Made by a program: the position numbers and the translations under genes
Assembly (NCBI RefSeq): GCF_000758545.1
Contig: NZ_CP009279.1
Coordinates: forward strand, 2,542,001-2,606,000
Length of the DNA: 64,000 nt
Source of the DNA: Paenibacillus sp. FSL H7-0737
GTDB lineage: Bacteria; Bacillota; Bacilli; Paenibacillales; Paenibacillaceae
Reading direction: 5' to 3'
Shown here: positions 9,121 through 18,112 of the stretch, one piece after another
Position numbering within the stretch: the first letter of the stretch is position 1
How the letters are laid out: each line of letters begins with the position of its first letter
The notes under the pieces: generated by a model
The model's input: only the letters and a program-made list of their open reading frames with translations
Told to the model about the DNA's origin: nothing
Databases searched by the model: none

Positions 9121-9879
9121 ATGCTGATTGCAGACAGATATGAAAGAATCGTAGAACTAGTGAATGAACGTGGCAGCATTCGTGTCTCGGAACTGAGTAC
9201 ATTATGCCAAGTGACGGAGGAGACCATCCGCCGGGATCTTGATCGCTTGGAAAAGGCGGGGAGGCTGCTACGCTCGCACGGCGGTGCAGTTAGTCTACGT
9301 GATCGTCAGCCAGAGACGCCATATGCTGAACGTGAAATTATGAACGCAGCGGAGAAGCAGCAGATTGCTCGTGAAGCAGTGATGATGATAAAGCCGGGAG
9401 ATCGGATTTTGCTGGATGCTAGCACAACTGCATGGTATATGGCCTCACATTTGCCGGATATGCCACTAACTGTACTGACTAATTCTATTAGGGTAGCTGC
9501 GGAGTTAAGTGGGAAGGAACGAATAGATGTGATCTCAACTGGCGGTCAACTGAGCCGCAGATCGATGTCCTTTGTTGGTCATTTAGCCGAGCGTTCGCTT
9601 GAGTTGTATCACGTGGATAAGATGTTTTTTTCCTGCAAAGGATTTCATCTCGAACGCGGCGCCAGTGAATCGAATGAGCTGCAAGCGATGGTGAAGCGAA
9701 AGATGATTTCTATCGCAGAGCAGGTGATCCTACTTTGTGACTCCAGCAAATTCGGAATTCAAGCGTTCACACATGTTGCCACGACTAGTGAATTGGATGT
9801 TGTGATAACGGATTACAGCCCTGCCACAGAACAGCTAAAGCAGCTACAGGAGCTGAACATCGCAATAACAACCGTGTAG
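9121..9879 (+). CDS. rhaR: DeoR family regulator of the rhamnose operon
   Basis: A 252-residue DeoR/GlpR-type repressor. The N-terminal helix-turn-helix (ERIVELVNERGSIRVSELS, EETIRRDLDRLEKAGRLLRSHGGAV) spans residues 6-57 and is followed by a sugar-phosphate sensing domain (LDASTTAWYMASHLPD, TNSIRVAAEL, STGGQLSRRSMSFVG, DSSKFGIQAFTHV). Family members release DNA on binding a phosphorylated sugar; here rhamnulose-1-phosphate is the natural guess because the gene lies between the aldolase fusion and lutABC in the same transcript. GGAGGG sits 7 bases before ATG. The symbol is inferred from context. Confidence 0.88.
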   Translation: MLIADRYERIVELVNERGSIRVSELSTLCQVTEETIRRDLDRLEKAGRLLRSHGGAVSLRDRQPETPYAEREIMNAAEKQQIAREAVMMIKPGDRILLDASTTAWYMASHLPDMPLTVLTNSIRVAAELSGKERIDVISTGGQLSRRSMSFVGHLAERSLELYHVDKMFFSCKGFHLERGASESNELQAMVKRKMISIAEQVILLCDSSKFGIQAFTHVATTSELDVVITDYSPATEQLKQLQELNIAITTV

Positions 9880-9905
9880 AAAATAGTATTGCAGGAGGTG
9901 AAGAC

Positions 9906-10634
9906 ATGAAGGTATCGATGTTTATTACTTGCATCAGTGATGCTGTGTACCCGAAGGTCGGAGAAGCGATGGCACGTCTGCTTGCCAGATATGGCGTACA
10001 GCTGGATTTTCCCGAAGTGCAGACCTGCTGCGGACAGCCTGCGTACAATAGTGGCTATTGGAATGAGGCACGTCAAGCTGCACTTACGATTTTGCAGGCT
10101 TTCGAAGACAGTGACTTTGTCATTGCTCCTTCCGGGTCTTGCACCGGGATGCTTCATCATTACCCGAAACTGTTTCAGGATGATCCGATTAATTTGGTCA
10201 AGGCGCAGAATTTGCAGCGTAAATCCTATGAGTTCAGCCAGTTCATGGTACAGGTGCTTGGCGTAACGGATCTAGGGGCCGTTTTTCCGCATAAAGTTAC
10301 CTATCATCCTTCCTGTCATGGCACTCGGATTCTGGGGATTCGTGATGAGCCTATGTTACTTATGCAGAATGTGAAGGCAATGGAGCTAGTGCCACTACCT
10401 TTTGCTGAGGACTGTTGTGGGTTTGGTGGAACCTTTGCCGTGAAGATGTCTGATATCTCCGGGGCGATGGTCACCGAGAAGTCAGATCATGTGCTGGAGT
10501 CGGAAGCAGAAGTCTTAACGGGTCTGGATATGGGCTGTCTCATGAATATTGCTGGGAATTTGCGTTATCGCCACAAACCGGTCCGAGTCATGCATTTAGC
10601 AGAGCTACTGTATGAGGGGGTGAGTGGACAATGA
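9906..10634 (+). CDS. lutA: L-lactate oxidation Fe-S protein LutA
   Basis: A 242-residue protein of the LutA/YkgE family with two CCG domains: VQTCCGQPAYNSGYW near residue 40 and AEDCCGFGGTFAVK near residue 168, plus the intervening YHPSCHGTR. The cysteines bind an iron-sulfur or heterodisulfide-reductase-like cofactor. LutABC together oxidise L-lactate to pyruvate in Bacillus. GGAGG lies 7 bases before ATG and the stop overlaps lutB by ATGA, indicating translational coupling. Position after the lactaldehyde dehydrogenase suggests it disposes of rhamnose-derived L-lactate. Confidence 0.93.
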   Translation: MKVSMFITCISDAVYPKVGEAMARLLARYGVQLDFPEVQTCCGQPAYNSGYWNEARQAALTILQAFEDSDFVIAPSGSCTGMLHHYPKLFQDDPINLVKAQNLQRKSYEFSQFMVQVLGVTDLGAVFPHKVTYHPSCHGTRILGIRDEPMLLMQNVKAMELVPLPFAEDCCGFGGTFAVKMSDISGAMVTEKSDHVLESEAEVLTGLDMGCLMNIAGNLRYRHKPVRVMHLAELLYEGVSGQ

Positions 10635-12184
10635 GTCAGAATGCCGCTCAGACTAAATCGGAATCGAATCATGTGAAGCCAGCTACGGTAAAAGAGCGTG
10701 CCGACTTGGCGCTGAATAATGATTTTTTGCGCAAAGCGGTTCGCTTTACCACGGAAAGGCTGCGTGACGGGAAACAAAAAGCAGCGAACGATCATGGACA
10801 CTGGGAAGAATGGCGTGAACGTGGGCGGCAAATTCGCCTGCATACGATCGCTCATCTAGATTATTACTTAAATCTATTTGCGGACAATGCAAGAGCGTAC
10901 GGCACGCATATTCATTTTGCGGCAACGGGTGAAGAGGCAGTGAAGATTGCTTTAGAGATTGCACAGCGAAAACAAGCGGCTTCCGTGGTCAAATCAAAAT
11001 CGATGGTGACTGAGGAGCTGCATTTGAATACGGCTCTTGAATCCATTGACGTAGAGACGATTGAAACAGATCTTGGCGAATATATTATCCAGCTTGCCGG
11101 AGAAACTCCGTCTCATATCATTATCCCAGCCATCCATAAGAACCGCTATCAGATTGCTGAGCTGTTGTCCAAGGAGGCAGGGGAGGAGCTTTTGCCTGAG
11201 ACTACAATCCTTGCAGGATTTGTACGGCGCAAGTTACGGGAGAAATTCCTAGAAGCGGATATTGGGATGACGGGATGCAATTTTGCGATTGCAGAGACAG
11301 GTTCCATGGTGCTATTTGAGAATGAGGGCAATGCTCGCATGGTCACCACCTTGCCAAAGACGCAAATCACTTTGATGGGGATGGAGCGGATTATTCCTTC
11401 TTGGAGCGACCTTGAGGTGATGGCTACGTTATTACCTCGTTCAGCAACTGGCCAGAAGCTAACAGTGTATATGTCCGGTATTTCAGGACCCCGTAGAAAG
11501 GATGATGGGGACGGACCGGAAGAGCAACATATTATTATCCTTGATAATGGTCGATCTGAGCAGCTCGGCGATCCAGAATTTCAGGAGCTACTGAACTGCA
11601 TCCGCTGTGGAGCTTGTCTGAATGCCTGCCCTGTCTATCGTCATATTGGCGGTCATGCCTATGGTGGAACTTATAGCGGACCGATCGGAGCAGTGTTGAC
11701 CCCAGCACTGAACAAAAATGTAGATCAATGGGATGATATCGCAGGTGCATCGAGTCTATGCGGTGCGTGTTATGAAGCTTGTCCAGTCAAAATCCCTCTG
11801 CATGATATGCTTATCTATTTACGGCGACGTAAGGTAGAGAGAGGTTATGGAGACAAAGCGGAAGGTCTTGGCATGAAAGGTTTTGGTGCGATTATGGCGA
11901 AGTCACAGCGATTCAGTAGTGTGATGAAAGTAGGCAGAATCGGACAAAAGCTACTTGTGAGAGACGGCGGAATTCCGTCAAAGCTTGGGCCGCTGAAAGG
12001 CTGGAATAACTACCGGATCGCTCCGAAGCTGGCAGATGAATCCTTCCGCGAGAGTTGGAAAGAGCTGCAGGAGGAGTTAGACAAAAATAGTCGCGAGATG
12101 GACCCGTCGATACAGAAGCGGATGGAAGATTTATTAGCGAAGCGGAAGGCGGAAGAACTGAAAGGAGAGCCCGGATATGACTGA
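10631..12184 (+). CDS. lutB: L-lactate oxidation Fe-S protein LutB
   Basis: A 517-residue LutB/YkgF protein: an LUD (DUF162-like) N-terminal domain with GCNFAIAETGSMVLFENEGNARM near residue 215, then a ferredoxin domain with two cluster motifs, CIRCGACLNACPVY near 327 and CGACYEACPVKIPL near 378, and a C-terminal helical tail. It is slightly longer than the usual 470-480 residues because of N- and C-terminal extensions. It shuttles electrons in the LutABC complex. It overlaps lutA at the front and lutC at the end by a few bases. Confidence 0.93.
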   Translation: MSQNAAQTKSESNHVKPATVKERADLALNNDFLRKAVRFTTERLRDGKQKAANDHGHWEEWRERGRQIRLHTIAHLDYYLNLFADNARAYGTHIHFAATGEEAVKIALEIAQRKQAASVVKSKSMVTEELHLNTALESIDVETIETDLGEYIIQLAGETPSHIIIPAIHKNRYQIAELLSKEAGEELLPETTILAGFVRRKLREKFLEADIGMTGCNFAIAETGSMVLFENEGNARMVTTLPKTQITLMGMERIIPSWSDLEVMATLLPRSATGQKLTVYMSGISGPRRKDDGDGPEEQHIIILDNGRSEQLGDPEFQELLNCIRCGACLNACPVYRHIGGHAYGGTYSGPIGAVLTPALNKNVDQWDDIAGASSLCGACYEACPVKIPLHDMLIYLRRRKVERGYGDKAEGLGMKGFGAIMAKSQRFSSVMKVGRIGQKLLVRDGGIPSKLGPLKGWNNYRIAPKLADESFRESWKELQEELDKNSREMDPSIQKRMEDLLAKRKAEELKGEPGYD

Positions 12185-12905
12185 GGAAACGCACAGAGAA
12201 TGGCTGGAGCGTATGGACCATGATTCTCGTGAGAAACAGCAGGCATTCATGAACGATATCGCTCGTCGCCTGAAGCGGCCAAGAACGACTGCGGCTCCGT
12301 TACATCCTTTTCGCGGTGCTCCAGATTATTGGCAAGAGTTCCAGTGGAGTCCAGAAGAACGAATCGATCAATTTACTGCGAATTTTCAAAGTGCAGGTGG
12401 ACATGTGTTTCGCATGGCAACGATGGATGAAGCTAAAGCTTTTATCGTCAATAAAGCGAGTGATATGCTCGCCCGTTATATTCTCCGGCAAAATGTAGCT
12501 GAGCTTGCGGCACTTCGGCTAGAAGAAGAACTTGTAGATTCGCGGGTATCTGTCTGGAATACGGATATGCAAGAAGCATGGAAAGTTAGGGCGGCGGAAG
12601 CCGATATTGGGATTGTGATCGCGGATTATGCAGTTGCTTATACAGGCTCTATTACAGTGTTATCTTCTGCGGATAAAGGGCGCTCTGTCAGTCTGTTGCC
12701 AACCGCATTAATTGCCATCATTCCGCTGGAGCGGCTGAAGACTCGTCTGGGTGAGGTGCTTATTGATTTTGATGAAGCGGGACAATCGGGTCTCCCCGCA
12801 GGTATTCACTTTATCTCTGGACCTAGCCGTTCAGCGGATATTGAGAATGATCTGACGATAGGTGTGCATGGCCCTGGAATCGTATTCGCCTTGCTGGTAG
12901 GCTGA
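12177..12905 (+). CDS. lutC: L-lactate oxidation protein LutC
   Basis: A 242-residue LUD-domain protein of the LutC/YkgG family. Recognisable segments are VWNTDMQEAWKVRAAEADIGIVIADYAVAYTGSI, TALIAIIPLERLKTRLGEVL and the C-terminal FISGPSRSADIENDLTIGVHGPG, the family hallmark. It completes the LutABC lactate oxidation complex in the cytoplasm. ATG 12177 overlaps the lutB stop and has GGAG 9 bases upstream within lutB. The start is slightly extended compared with B. subtilis LutC. Confidence 0.93.
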   Translation: MTEETHREWLERMDHDSREKQQAFMNDIARRLKRPRTTAAPLHPFRGAPDYWQEFQWSPEERIDQFTANFQSAGGHVFRMATMDEAKAFIVNKASDMLARYILRQNVAELAALRLEEELVDSRVSVWNTDMQEAWKVRAAEADIGIVIADYAVAYTGSITVLSSADKGRSVSLLPTALIAIIPLERLKTRLGEVLIDFDEAGQSGLPAGIHFISGPSRSADIENDLTIGVHGPGIVFALLVG

Positions 12906-12932
12906 TGAGGAGATAAGGAGTGTTGTTTAAGA

Positions 12933-14420
12933 ATGAATGCTGGGGCGCATAAACAGGGTCAGAATCATATTGCTATTGATATTGGAGCCTCTAGTGGGAG
13001 AGTCGTTTGCGGAACCTTGCAAGAACCGGAAGGAACCTTATCATTAACAGAAATTCACCGTTTTAGTAATGGGTTCTCTGAGAAGAATGGTAATCTTTAT
13101 TGGGACGTCGATTATTTATTTGCTGAAATTGTAAAAGGCTTACAGAAGGCGAAGTCAAAAGGAATTGAGCATTGTACCGTCGGAATTGATACTTGGGCCG
13201 TGGATTACGTACTTCTAGATCAGAAGGGTACACGAATTCATGAAGTTTTTTCTTATCGTGATTCCAGAACAGATGGAGCGGTACAAAGCCTACATCGCAA
13301 TATATCAACTGAAAGCGTTTACCGAAAGACGGGGATACAAGTTCTCCCGATTAATACGTTGTACCAGCTGTTTGTGCATGATCAGGTAGATCTTGAAGCA
13401 GCATATTCAATCCTGTTAGTCCCTGATTATCTCTACTATCGGCTTACGGGACGAAGAATTAGTGAAGTCACGAATGCTTCAACCACGGGTCTGCTGAATC
13501 TGCAAACTCGGGATTATGATACTGATTTACTGGCACTGCTTGGTCTTTCAAAAGAGCAGTTTCCTCCCTTAACGGAACCTGGGGAACGAATTGGCGGATT
13601 GACTGATGACTTGGTGGCACGGGGTGATCTTCCAGATTGTGAGTTCATAGCAGTTGCCACACATGATACAGCATCAGCTGTACTAGGCGTTCCTGCAAGT
13701 AGCGACAAATGGGGATTTCTCAGTAGTGGTACTTGGTCCCTCATCGGGGTGGAACGAGCTTCAGCCATTACAAGTCCAGAAGCGATGGAGCGCAATTATA
13801 CAAACGAATGGGGAGCCTTCGGTTCGTTCCGTTTTCTTAAGAACATTATGGGGATGTGGCTGATCCAAAAGGTTCGTGAGGAATATGGTGGTCAATACAG
13901 CTTCGGCGAACTGGTAGAATTGGCAGCGCAAGAAATTCCTTTTAGATCCATCATCTACTGCAATGATGAACGATTCATGAATCCATCCAACATGGTTAGC
14001 GCGATACAGAGCTATTGTGCGGAAGTCGGACAGTTGGTTCCAAAGACACCAGGGGAGATTGCCAGATGTGTGTTTGACAGTCTTGCTCTTTCTTATTATT
14101 TCTACGTTCAGGATCTTCAGCTATTGACCGGTGAAAAATGGGAGCGGCTGCATATCGTAGGTGGTGGGGCGAACAACGGATTGCTATGCCAGATTGCGGC
14201 CGATTTGCTAGAGATGGAGATTTACGCTGGTCCAACGGAGTCCACCGCATTAGGTAACGTAGTTATGCAAATGATCAGCGTGGGTACAGTCACAGATATT
14301 AAAGAAGCAAGAGAAATTATATATCGTTCATTTGATGTAACAATCTATATTCCACAAGAGATGGACTCTTCCCTAAAAACCGCGGCATTAGCTGAGTTTG
14401 TTCGACTGCAGATCGTTTAA
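12933..14420 (+). CDS. rhaB: Rhamnulokinase
   Basis: A 495-residue FGGY-family carbohydrate kinase. The N-terminal phosphate loop IDIGASSGRVVCG starts near residue 16. Other markers are VGIDTWAVDYVLLD, SYRDSRTDGAV, FIAVATHDTASAVLGVP, FLSSGTWSLIGVE and the C-terminal IVGGGANNGLLCQIAADLLEMEI. DTWAVDYV, and the RDSRT and HDTASAV motifs, are typical of RhaB, which phosphorylates L-rhamnulose at C1. AAGGAG lies 12 bases before ATG. The gene is followed by the 51-bp tandem array and then rhaA. Confidence 0.93.
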   Translation: MNAGAHKQGQNHIAIDIGASSGRVVCGTLQEPEGTLSLTEIHRFSNGFSEKNGNLYWDVDYLFAEIVKGLQKAKSKGIEHCTVGIDTWAVDYVLLDQKGTRIHEVFSYRDSRTDGAVQSLHRNISTESVYRKTGIQVLPINTLYQLFVHDQVDLEAAYSILLVPDYLYYRLTGRRISEVTNASTTGLLNLQTRDYDTDLLALLGLSKEQFPPLTEPGERIGGLTDDLVARGDLPDCEFIAVATHDTASAVLGVPASSDKWGFLSSGTWSLIGVERASAITSPEAMERNYTNEWGAFGSFRFLKNIMGMWLIQKVREEYGGQYSFGELVELAAQEIPFRSIIYCNDERFMNPSNMVSAIQSYCAEVGQLVPKTPGEIARCVFDSLALSYYFYVQDLQLLTGEKWERLHIVGGGANNGLLCQIAADLLEMEIYAGPTESTALGNVVMQMISVGTVTDIKEAREIIYRSFDVTIYIPQEMDSSLKTAALAEFVRLQIV

Positions 14421-14473
14421 GAGTAACTAATAAAGTAACCGAGAATATATGGGATGACTATTAAATAGCTATG

Positions 14474-15117
14474 GATGAGCAAAAGAAAAGTATAAATACC
14501 CCACATTGAGCGTAAATAGCGGAAAACGAGTAAAAGAAGGGTATAAATCCCCCTCATTGAGCGCAAAAAGCGGAAAACGAGCAAAAGAGGGGTATAAATC
14601 CCCCTCATTGAGCGCAAAAAGCGGAAAACGAGCAAAAGAAGGGTATAAATCCCCCCTCATTGAGCACAAAAAGCGGAAAACGAGCAAAAGAAGGGTATAA
14701 ATCCCCCTCATTGATCGAAAAAAGCGGAAAACGAGCAAAAGAAGGGTATAAATCCCCCTCATTGAGCGTAAATAACGGAAAACGAGCAAAAGAAGGGTAT
14801 AAATCCCCCTCATTGAGCGTAAATAACGGAAAAAGATCAAAAGAAGGGTATAAATGCCCCTCATTGAGCGCAAAAAGCGGAAAACGAGCAAAAGAAGGGT
14901 ATAAATGCCCCACATTGAGCGCAAAAAGCAGAAAACGAGTAAAAGAAGGGTATAAATCCCCCTCATTGAGCGTAAATAACGGAAAACGAGCAAAAGAGGG
15001 GTAAAAATCCCCCACATTGAGCGTAAATAGCGGAAAACGAGTAAAAGAAGAGTATAAATCCCCCCTCATTGAGCACAAAAAGCGGAAAACGAGCAAAAGA
15101 AGGGGAAAAATACCCCT
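14474..15117 (+). repeat. 51-bp tandem repeat array between rhaB and rhaA
   Basis: Thirteen occurrences of the marker GTATAAAT (or a close variant) begin at 14490, 14541, 14592, 14643, 14695, 14746, 14797, 14848, 14899, 14950, 15001, 15052 and 15104. This gives twelve units, ten of 51 bases and two of 52 (units starting at 14643 and 15052, each with an extra C). Each unit reads GGTATAAATCCCC, then CTCATTGAGCG, then an A-rich part with GCGGAAAACGAG and CAAAAGAAG. Units differ at a few positions (CGTAAATA versus CGCAAAAA; CTCATT versus CACATT). There are no variable spacers. The array fills the whole 734-base gap 14421-15154 except its ends, inside a likely cotranscribed operon. Frames are open on both strands because 51 is divisible by 3. 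Confidence 0.95.
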
Positions 15118-15154
15118 AAATGAAATCACTAAGACAAGATCAGGAGGCTCAAGC

Positions 15155-16429
15155 ATGGAGCAGAGTACAGAAAGCTTAAAGAGCATTCAGACGAGCTATA
15201 ATGAAGCGAAAAAGCTCTACGCACAGCATGGTATTGACGTAGATAAAGTATTAGAGCAGCTTGCAGCAATCAAAATTTCATTGCACTGCTGGCAAGGAGA
15301 CGATGTAAAGGGCTTCCTGAATAAGGAAAAGGAGCTAAGTGGCGGGATCGCGGTCACGGGCAGTTACCCGGGGCGAGCAAGAAATCCGGAGGAGCTGCGC
15401 CGTGATTTGGAGCAAGCACTAGCACTTATCCCTGGACGTCATAAAGTTAATTTACATGCTATTTATGCCGATACGGAAGAAACTGTAGATCTTGATGCGC
15501 TAGAGCCTAAGCATTTTGAAAGATGGGTGAACTGGGCTAAGGAGCAGGGACTTGGATTAGATTTCAATCCCACTTGCTTCTCTCATGAAAAAGCTAATGA
15601 TGGCTTTACACTAAGCCACTCGGATCCTGAAATCCGCAATTTCTGGATTGCTCATTGCAAGGCTTCACGTCGAATCTCCGAATCTTTCGGTCAGGCACTA
15701 GGTCAGCCTTGTGTAACCAACTTCTGGGTTCCAGATGGATATAAAGATACACCGATCGACCGTCTGTCACCGAGAGCGCGACTTCAGCAATCACTGGACG
15801 AGATCTTCAGCGAGGAGATCGAGCAGCAATATAACATTGATGCTGTAGAAAGCAAGCTGTTCGGAATTGGCTCAGAAAGTTATGTGGTAGGTTCGCATGA
15901 ATTTTATATGGGTTATGCACTAAGTCGGGGCAAAGCGGTTTGCTTCGATGCTGGGCATTTCCATCCGACCGAGACCATCTCGAATAAATTATCCTCTTGG
16001 CTGCTGTTTGGTGATCAATTGTTGCTGCATGTTAGCCGTCCAGTACGCTGGGATAGTGATCATGTGGTGACTATGGATGATGAACTGCTGGAGATAGCTC
16101 GTGAACTAGTTAGAGGTCAATTCCTAGAAAGAACTCATATTGGACTCGATTTCTTTGACGGAAGTATTAATCACATTGCCGCTTGGGTGATCGGAACACG
16201 TAACACAATCAAAGCCCTGCTACGTGCGATGCTGGAACCGATAGAGCTATTGAAGCAAATTGAACTGGATGGGGATTATACTACTAGACTTGCATTGGTA
16301 GAGGAATTGAAATCTTATCCGTTCGGAGCTATTTGGGATTATTATTGTGCGACGAATGGTGTGCCTGTCCGAGAAAGTTGGCTGAGCGATGTGAAGCAAT
16401 ACGAAGTAGATGTTTTATCAAAGCGATAA
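15155..16429 (+). CDS. rhaA: L-rhamnose isomerase
   Basis: A 424-residue L-rhamnose isomerase of the Bacillus/E. coli type. Diagnostic segments are [15 protein letters not shown] near residue 35, [21 protein letters not shown] near 135, [15 protein letters not shown] near 190, [25 protein letters not shown] near 230, [11 protein letters not shown] near 265 and [18 protein letters not shown]. Metal ligands (Glu, Asp, His, Asp) fall in these motifs. It converts L-rhamnose to L-rhamnulose. The ORF is open back into the repeat array, but CAGGAGG with 7-base spacing fixes ATG 15155 and the repeat-encoded N-terminus is foreign to the family. Confidence 0.95.
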   Translation: MEQSTESLKSIQTSYNEAKKLYAQHGIDVDKVLEQLAAIKISLHCWQGDDVKGFLNKEKELSGGIAVTGSYPGRARNPEELRRDLEQALALIPGRHKVNLHAIYADTEETVDLDALEPKHFERWVNWAKEQGLGLDFNPTCFSHEKANDGFTLSHSDPEIRNFWIAHCKASRRISESFGQALGQPCVTNFWVPDGYKDTPIDRLSPRARLQQSLDEIFSEEIEQQYNIDAVESKLFGIGSESYVVGSHEFYMGYALSRGKAVCFDAGHFHPTETISNKLSSWLLFGDQLLLHVSRPVRWDSDHVVTMDDELLEIARELVRGQFLERTHIGLDFFDGSINHIAAWVIGTRNTIKALLRAMLEPIELLKQIELDGDYTTRLALVEELKSYPFGAIWDYYCATNGVPVRESWLSDVKQYEVDVLSKR

Positions 16430-16442
16430 AGTACTTGTAATG

Positions 16443-16470
16443 GCGGTTACCACACGGTAGCCGCTTTTTA
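16443..16470 (+). terminator. Terminator of the rhamnose operon
   Basis: GCGGTTACC (16443-16451) pairs with GGTAGCCGC (16456-16464), with one G-U pair, and is followed by five T. It lies 13 bases after rhaA. Confidence 0.85.
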
Positions 16471-16545
16471 TGTTCATGATTCGTACTTATTTGAAAAGAT
16501 CTGTGATCTCTGCTATGTTTTATCAAAAGAGAGGGAGGCGATATT

Positions 16546-17184
16546 ATGGAGAAATATGGACCGAATCCGAATTCGCTCTATCCGAATGAACAGATCAAAA
16601 GCATCTGTTATATTAAAAATGTGATTACAAGGAACAATATTATGGTTGGCGATTATACTTACTATGATGATATAGACGGTGCGGAAAAGTTTGAGGAGCA
16701 TGTGACTCATCATTATGATTTTATTGGAGACAAGCTTATTATTGGGAAATTCTGTGCGATTGCCAAAGGTATTGAATTTGTCATGAATGGTGCGAACCAT
16801 CGAATGAATTCTGTTACGACCTACCCTTTTAATATCATGTCTAATGGCTGGGAGCATGCGGTTCCAGAACTATCAGAGCTACCCTTAAAAGGAGATACGG
16901 TGATCGGCAACGATGTGTGGATAGGGCAGAATGTTACGGTTATGCCGGGTGTACATATTGGGAATGGGGCCGTCATCGCGGCCAATTCAACAGTTGTGAA
17001 AGATATTCCGGCTTATAGTGTGGCTGGAGGAAATCCATGTAAAGTAATTAGAAAACGTTTTGATGATGAATTGATCGAACATCTAGAAGCGCTTAAGTGG
17101 TGGGATTGGGATGCCGAGCGAATCTTTAAGAATCTTGAAGCGTTATGCAGCAGTGATTTGAATAAGATCAAAGAAATTAAATGA
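16546..17184 (+). CDS. Vat-family O-acetyltransferase (streptogramin A acetyltransferase-like)
   Basis: A 212-residue left-handed beta-helix acetyltransferase. It follows the Vat plan closely: [12 protein letters not shown] at the start, [39 protein letters not shown], the catalytic-His segment MNGANHRM (His near residue 84, as in characterised Vat enzymes), [19 protein letters not shown], hexapeptide repeats, and [12 protein letters not shown] before a C-terminal helix with WWDWD. Vat enzymes acetylate group A streptogramins and inactivate them; related CatB-like xenobiotic acetyltransferases take other substrates. GGGAGG precedes ATG. Activity on streptogramins is inferred from similarity only. 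Confidence 0.88.
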   Translation: MEKYGPNPNSLYPNEQIKSICYIKNVITRNNIMVGDYTYYDDIDGAEKFEEHVTHHYDFIGDKLIIGKFCAIAKGIEFVMNGANHRMNSVTTYPFNIMSNGWEHAVPELSELPLKGDTVIGNDVWIGQNVTVMPGVHIGNGAVIAANSTVVKDIPAYSVAGGNPCKVIRKRFDDELIEHLEALKWWDWDAERIFKNLEALCSSDLNKIKEIK

Positions 17185-17295
17185 TATTGTGTAAGTTTCA
17201 TAGAACGAGCTATAGTTTATCTTAAAGATATAAATAATAGCTGAGGGTATACTGACTGTATGTACTTCATATGAACCTTGCGGAGGGAAAATCTA

Positions 17296-17667
17296 ATGAA
17301 GAAAGATGATGATAAGATCACTGCGGAACTCACAGCAGAGAAGTTTCCATACAGTAAAGAGAACGAGGAGATGGTGACGCGGAATTTTTGGACTAAAACT
17401 AAAAAGTTCGCAGGAAAGATCCCATTTACTAAAGATGCTATTGCGATGTATTATTGCGCAGTCGACGCAAAGACCCCTTTATGGGCAAAAGGAATTGCCT
17501 TCGGAGCGTTGGCTTATTTCATCTCCCCGATTGATGCGATACCCGATGCGATTCTCGGCCTTGGATTTACAGATGATGCAGCGATCATTGCAGCAGGCAT
17601 TAAAGCGATATCTGGTCAGGTAACCAACGAACATAAGGAAAAGGCCGAGGCATTTTTTGAAAAATAA
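17296..17667 (+). CDS. YkvA family (DUF1232) membrane protein
   Basis: A 123-residue protein with the DUF1232 core AMYYCAVDAKTPLWAKGIAFGALAYFISPIDAIPDAILGLGFTDDAAII in residues about 50-100. That pattern (YFISPIDAIPDAI..GFTDDA) defines the YkvA family, small proteins of unknown function thought to be membrane-associated. The charged N-terminal 45 residues are cytoplasmic. Start at ATG 17296, 8 bases after GGAGGG; an in-frame TTG at 17278 overlaps that site and was rejected. The gene is convergent with hxlR-like 17684-18076. Confidence 0.85.
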   Translation: MKKDDDKITAELTAEKFPYSKENEEMVTRNFWTKTKKFAGKIPFTKDAIAMYYCAVDAKTPLWAKGIAFGALAYFISPIDAIPDAILGLGFTDDAAIIAAGIKAISGQVTNEHKEKAEAFFEK

Positions 17668-17690
17668 AAGGTGCAGCTTTAAGCTACACC
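17660..17690 (-). terminator. Terminator of the HxlR gene
   Basis: Minus strand GGTGTAGCTT / AAGCTGCACC (17670-17690, one mismatch) is followed by TTTTATTTTT. The stem contains the hxlR-type gene's own stop codon. Confidence 0.75.
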
Positions 17691-18076
17691 GTAATATCCA
17701 TACCTTCTGGACAGCTTTCTGCGGAAAGCTGTTTTGTTTTGTAAACCTCTCCCCAGTCTTTCATGAGTTTAATAATAGGGGTCAGTGTCTTGCCAAATTC
17801 AGTTAACGAGTATTCGACTTTCGGGGGAACCTGATGGTAGACCTCACGGTGAACAACTCCATCTTCTTCCAGCTCTCTAAGCTGCAAGGTTAACATGCGT
17901 TGAGTGATTCCTGGGCATATTCGGCGAAATTCGTTAAAGCGTTTCGTTCCATCCATCAAGTGATAGATGAGAATCCCCTTCCATTTTCCTCCTATAACAT
18001 CGAGCGTAAATTCCACAGGGCAAGCTTCCTTATTGCCTCCTGGGAAATCTCCGAATCCACCTTTTCGATCACGCAT
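17684..18076 (-). CDS. HxlR family transcriptional regulator
   Basis: A 130-residue winged-helix regulator of the HxlR (DUF24) family. CPVEFTLDVIGGKWKGILIYHLMDGTKRFNEFRR is the family signature, with the conserved redox-sensitive Cys at about residue 19. The recognition helix ITQRMLTLQLRELEEDGVVHRE and wing VPPKVEYSLTEFGKTL follow. Relatives such as YodB, CatR and HypR sense quinones, diamide or aldehydes through that Cys and control nitroreductases. Here a nitroreductase gene is divergent, with a palindrome between (18093-18112), which supports the same circuit. ATG 18076 has GGGAG about 10 bases upstream. Confidence 0.9.
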   Translation of the reverse strand: MRDRKGGFGDFPGGNKEACPVEFTLDVIGGKWKGILIYHLMDGTKRFNEFRRICPGITQRMLTLQLRELEEDGVVHREVYHQVPPKVEYSLTEFGKTLTPIIKLMKDWGEVYKTKQLSAESCPEGMDITV

Positions 18077-18092
18077 AGCCGTTCAACTCCCA

Positions 18093-18112
18093 TAGTATCA
18101 TTTTGTATACTA
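18093..18112. promoter_or_regulatory. Candidate HxlR operator
   Basis: The palindrome TAGTAT-8-ATACTA has perfect 6-base arms and lies 17 bases from the hxlR start in the divergent gap. Its form resembles the TACTATT..AATAGTA-type boxes of YodB-like regulators. Control of both divergent genes is inferred. Confidence 0.6.

Noticed and set aside
14474..15117. CRISPR array in the 51-bp repeats
   Set aside because: Units are directly contiguous with no unique spacers and no cas genes are near; it is a simple tandem array.
14469..15186. Long ORFs on both strands through the repeat array, including an N-terminal extension of rhaA
   Set aside because: They are a by-product of a 51-base period (17 codons); there is no ribosome binding site, the 52-base units break the plus frame, and rhaA has its own AGGAGG at 15155.
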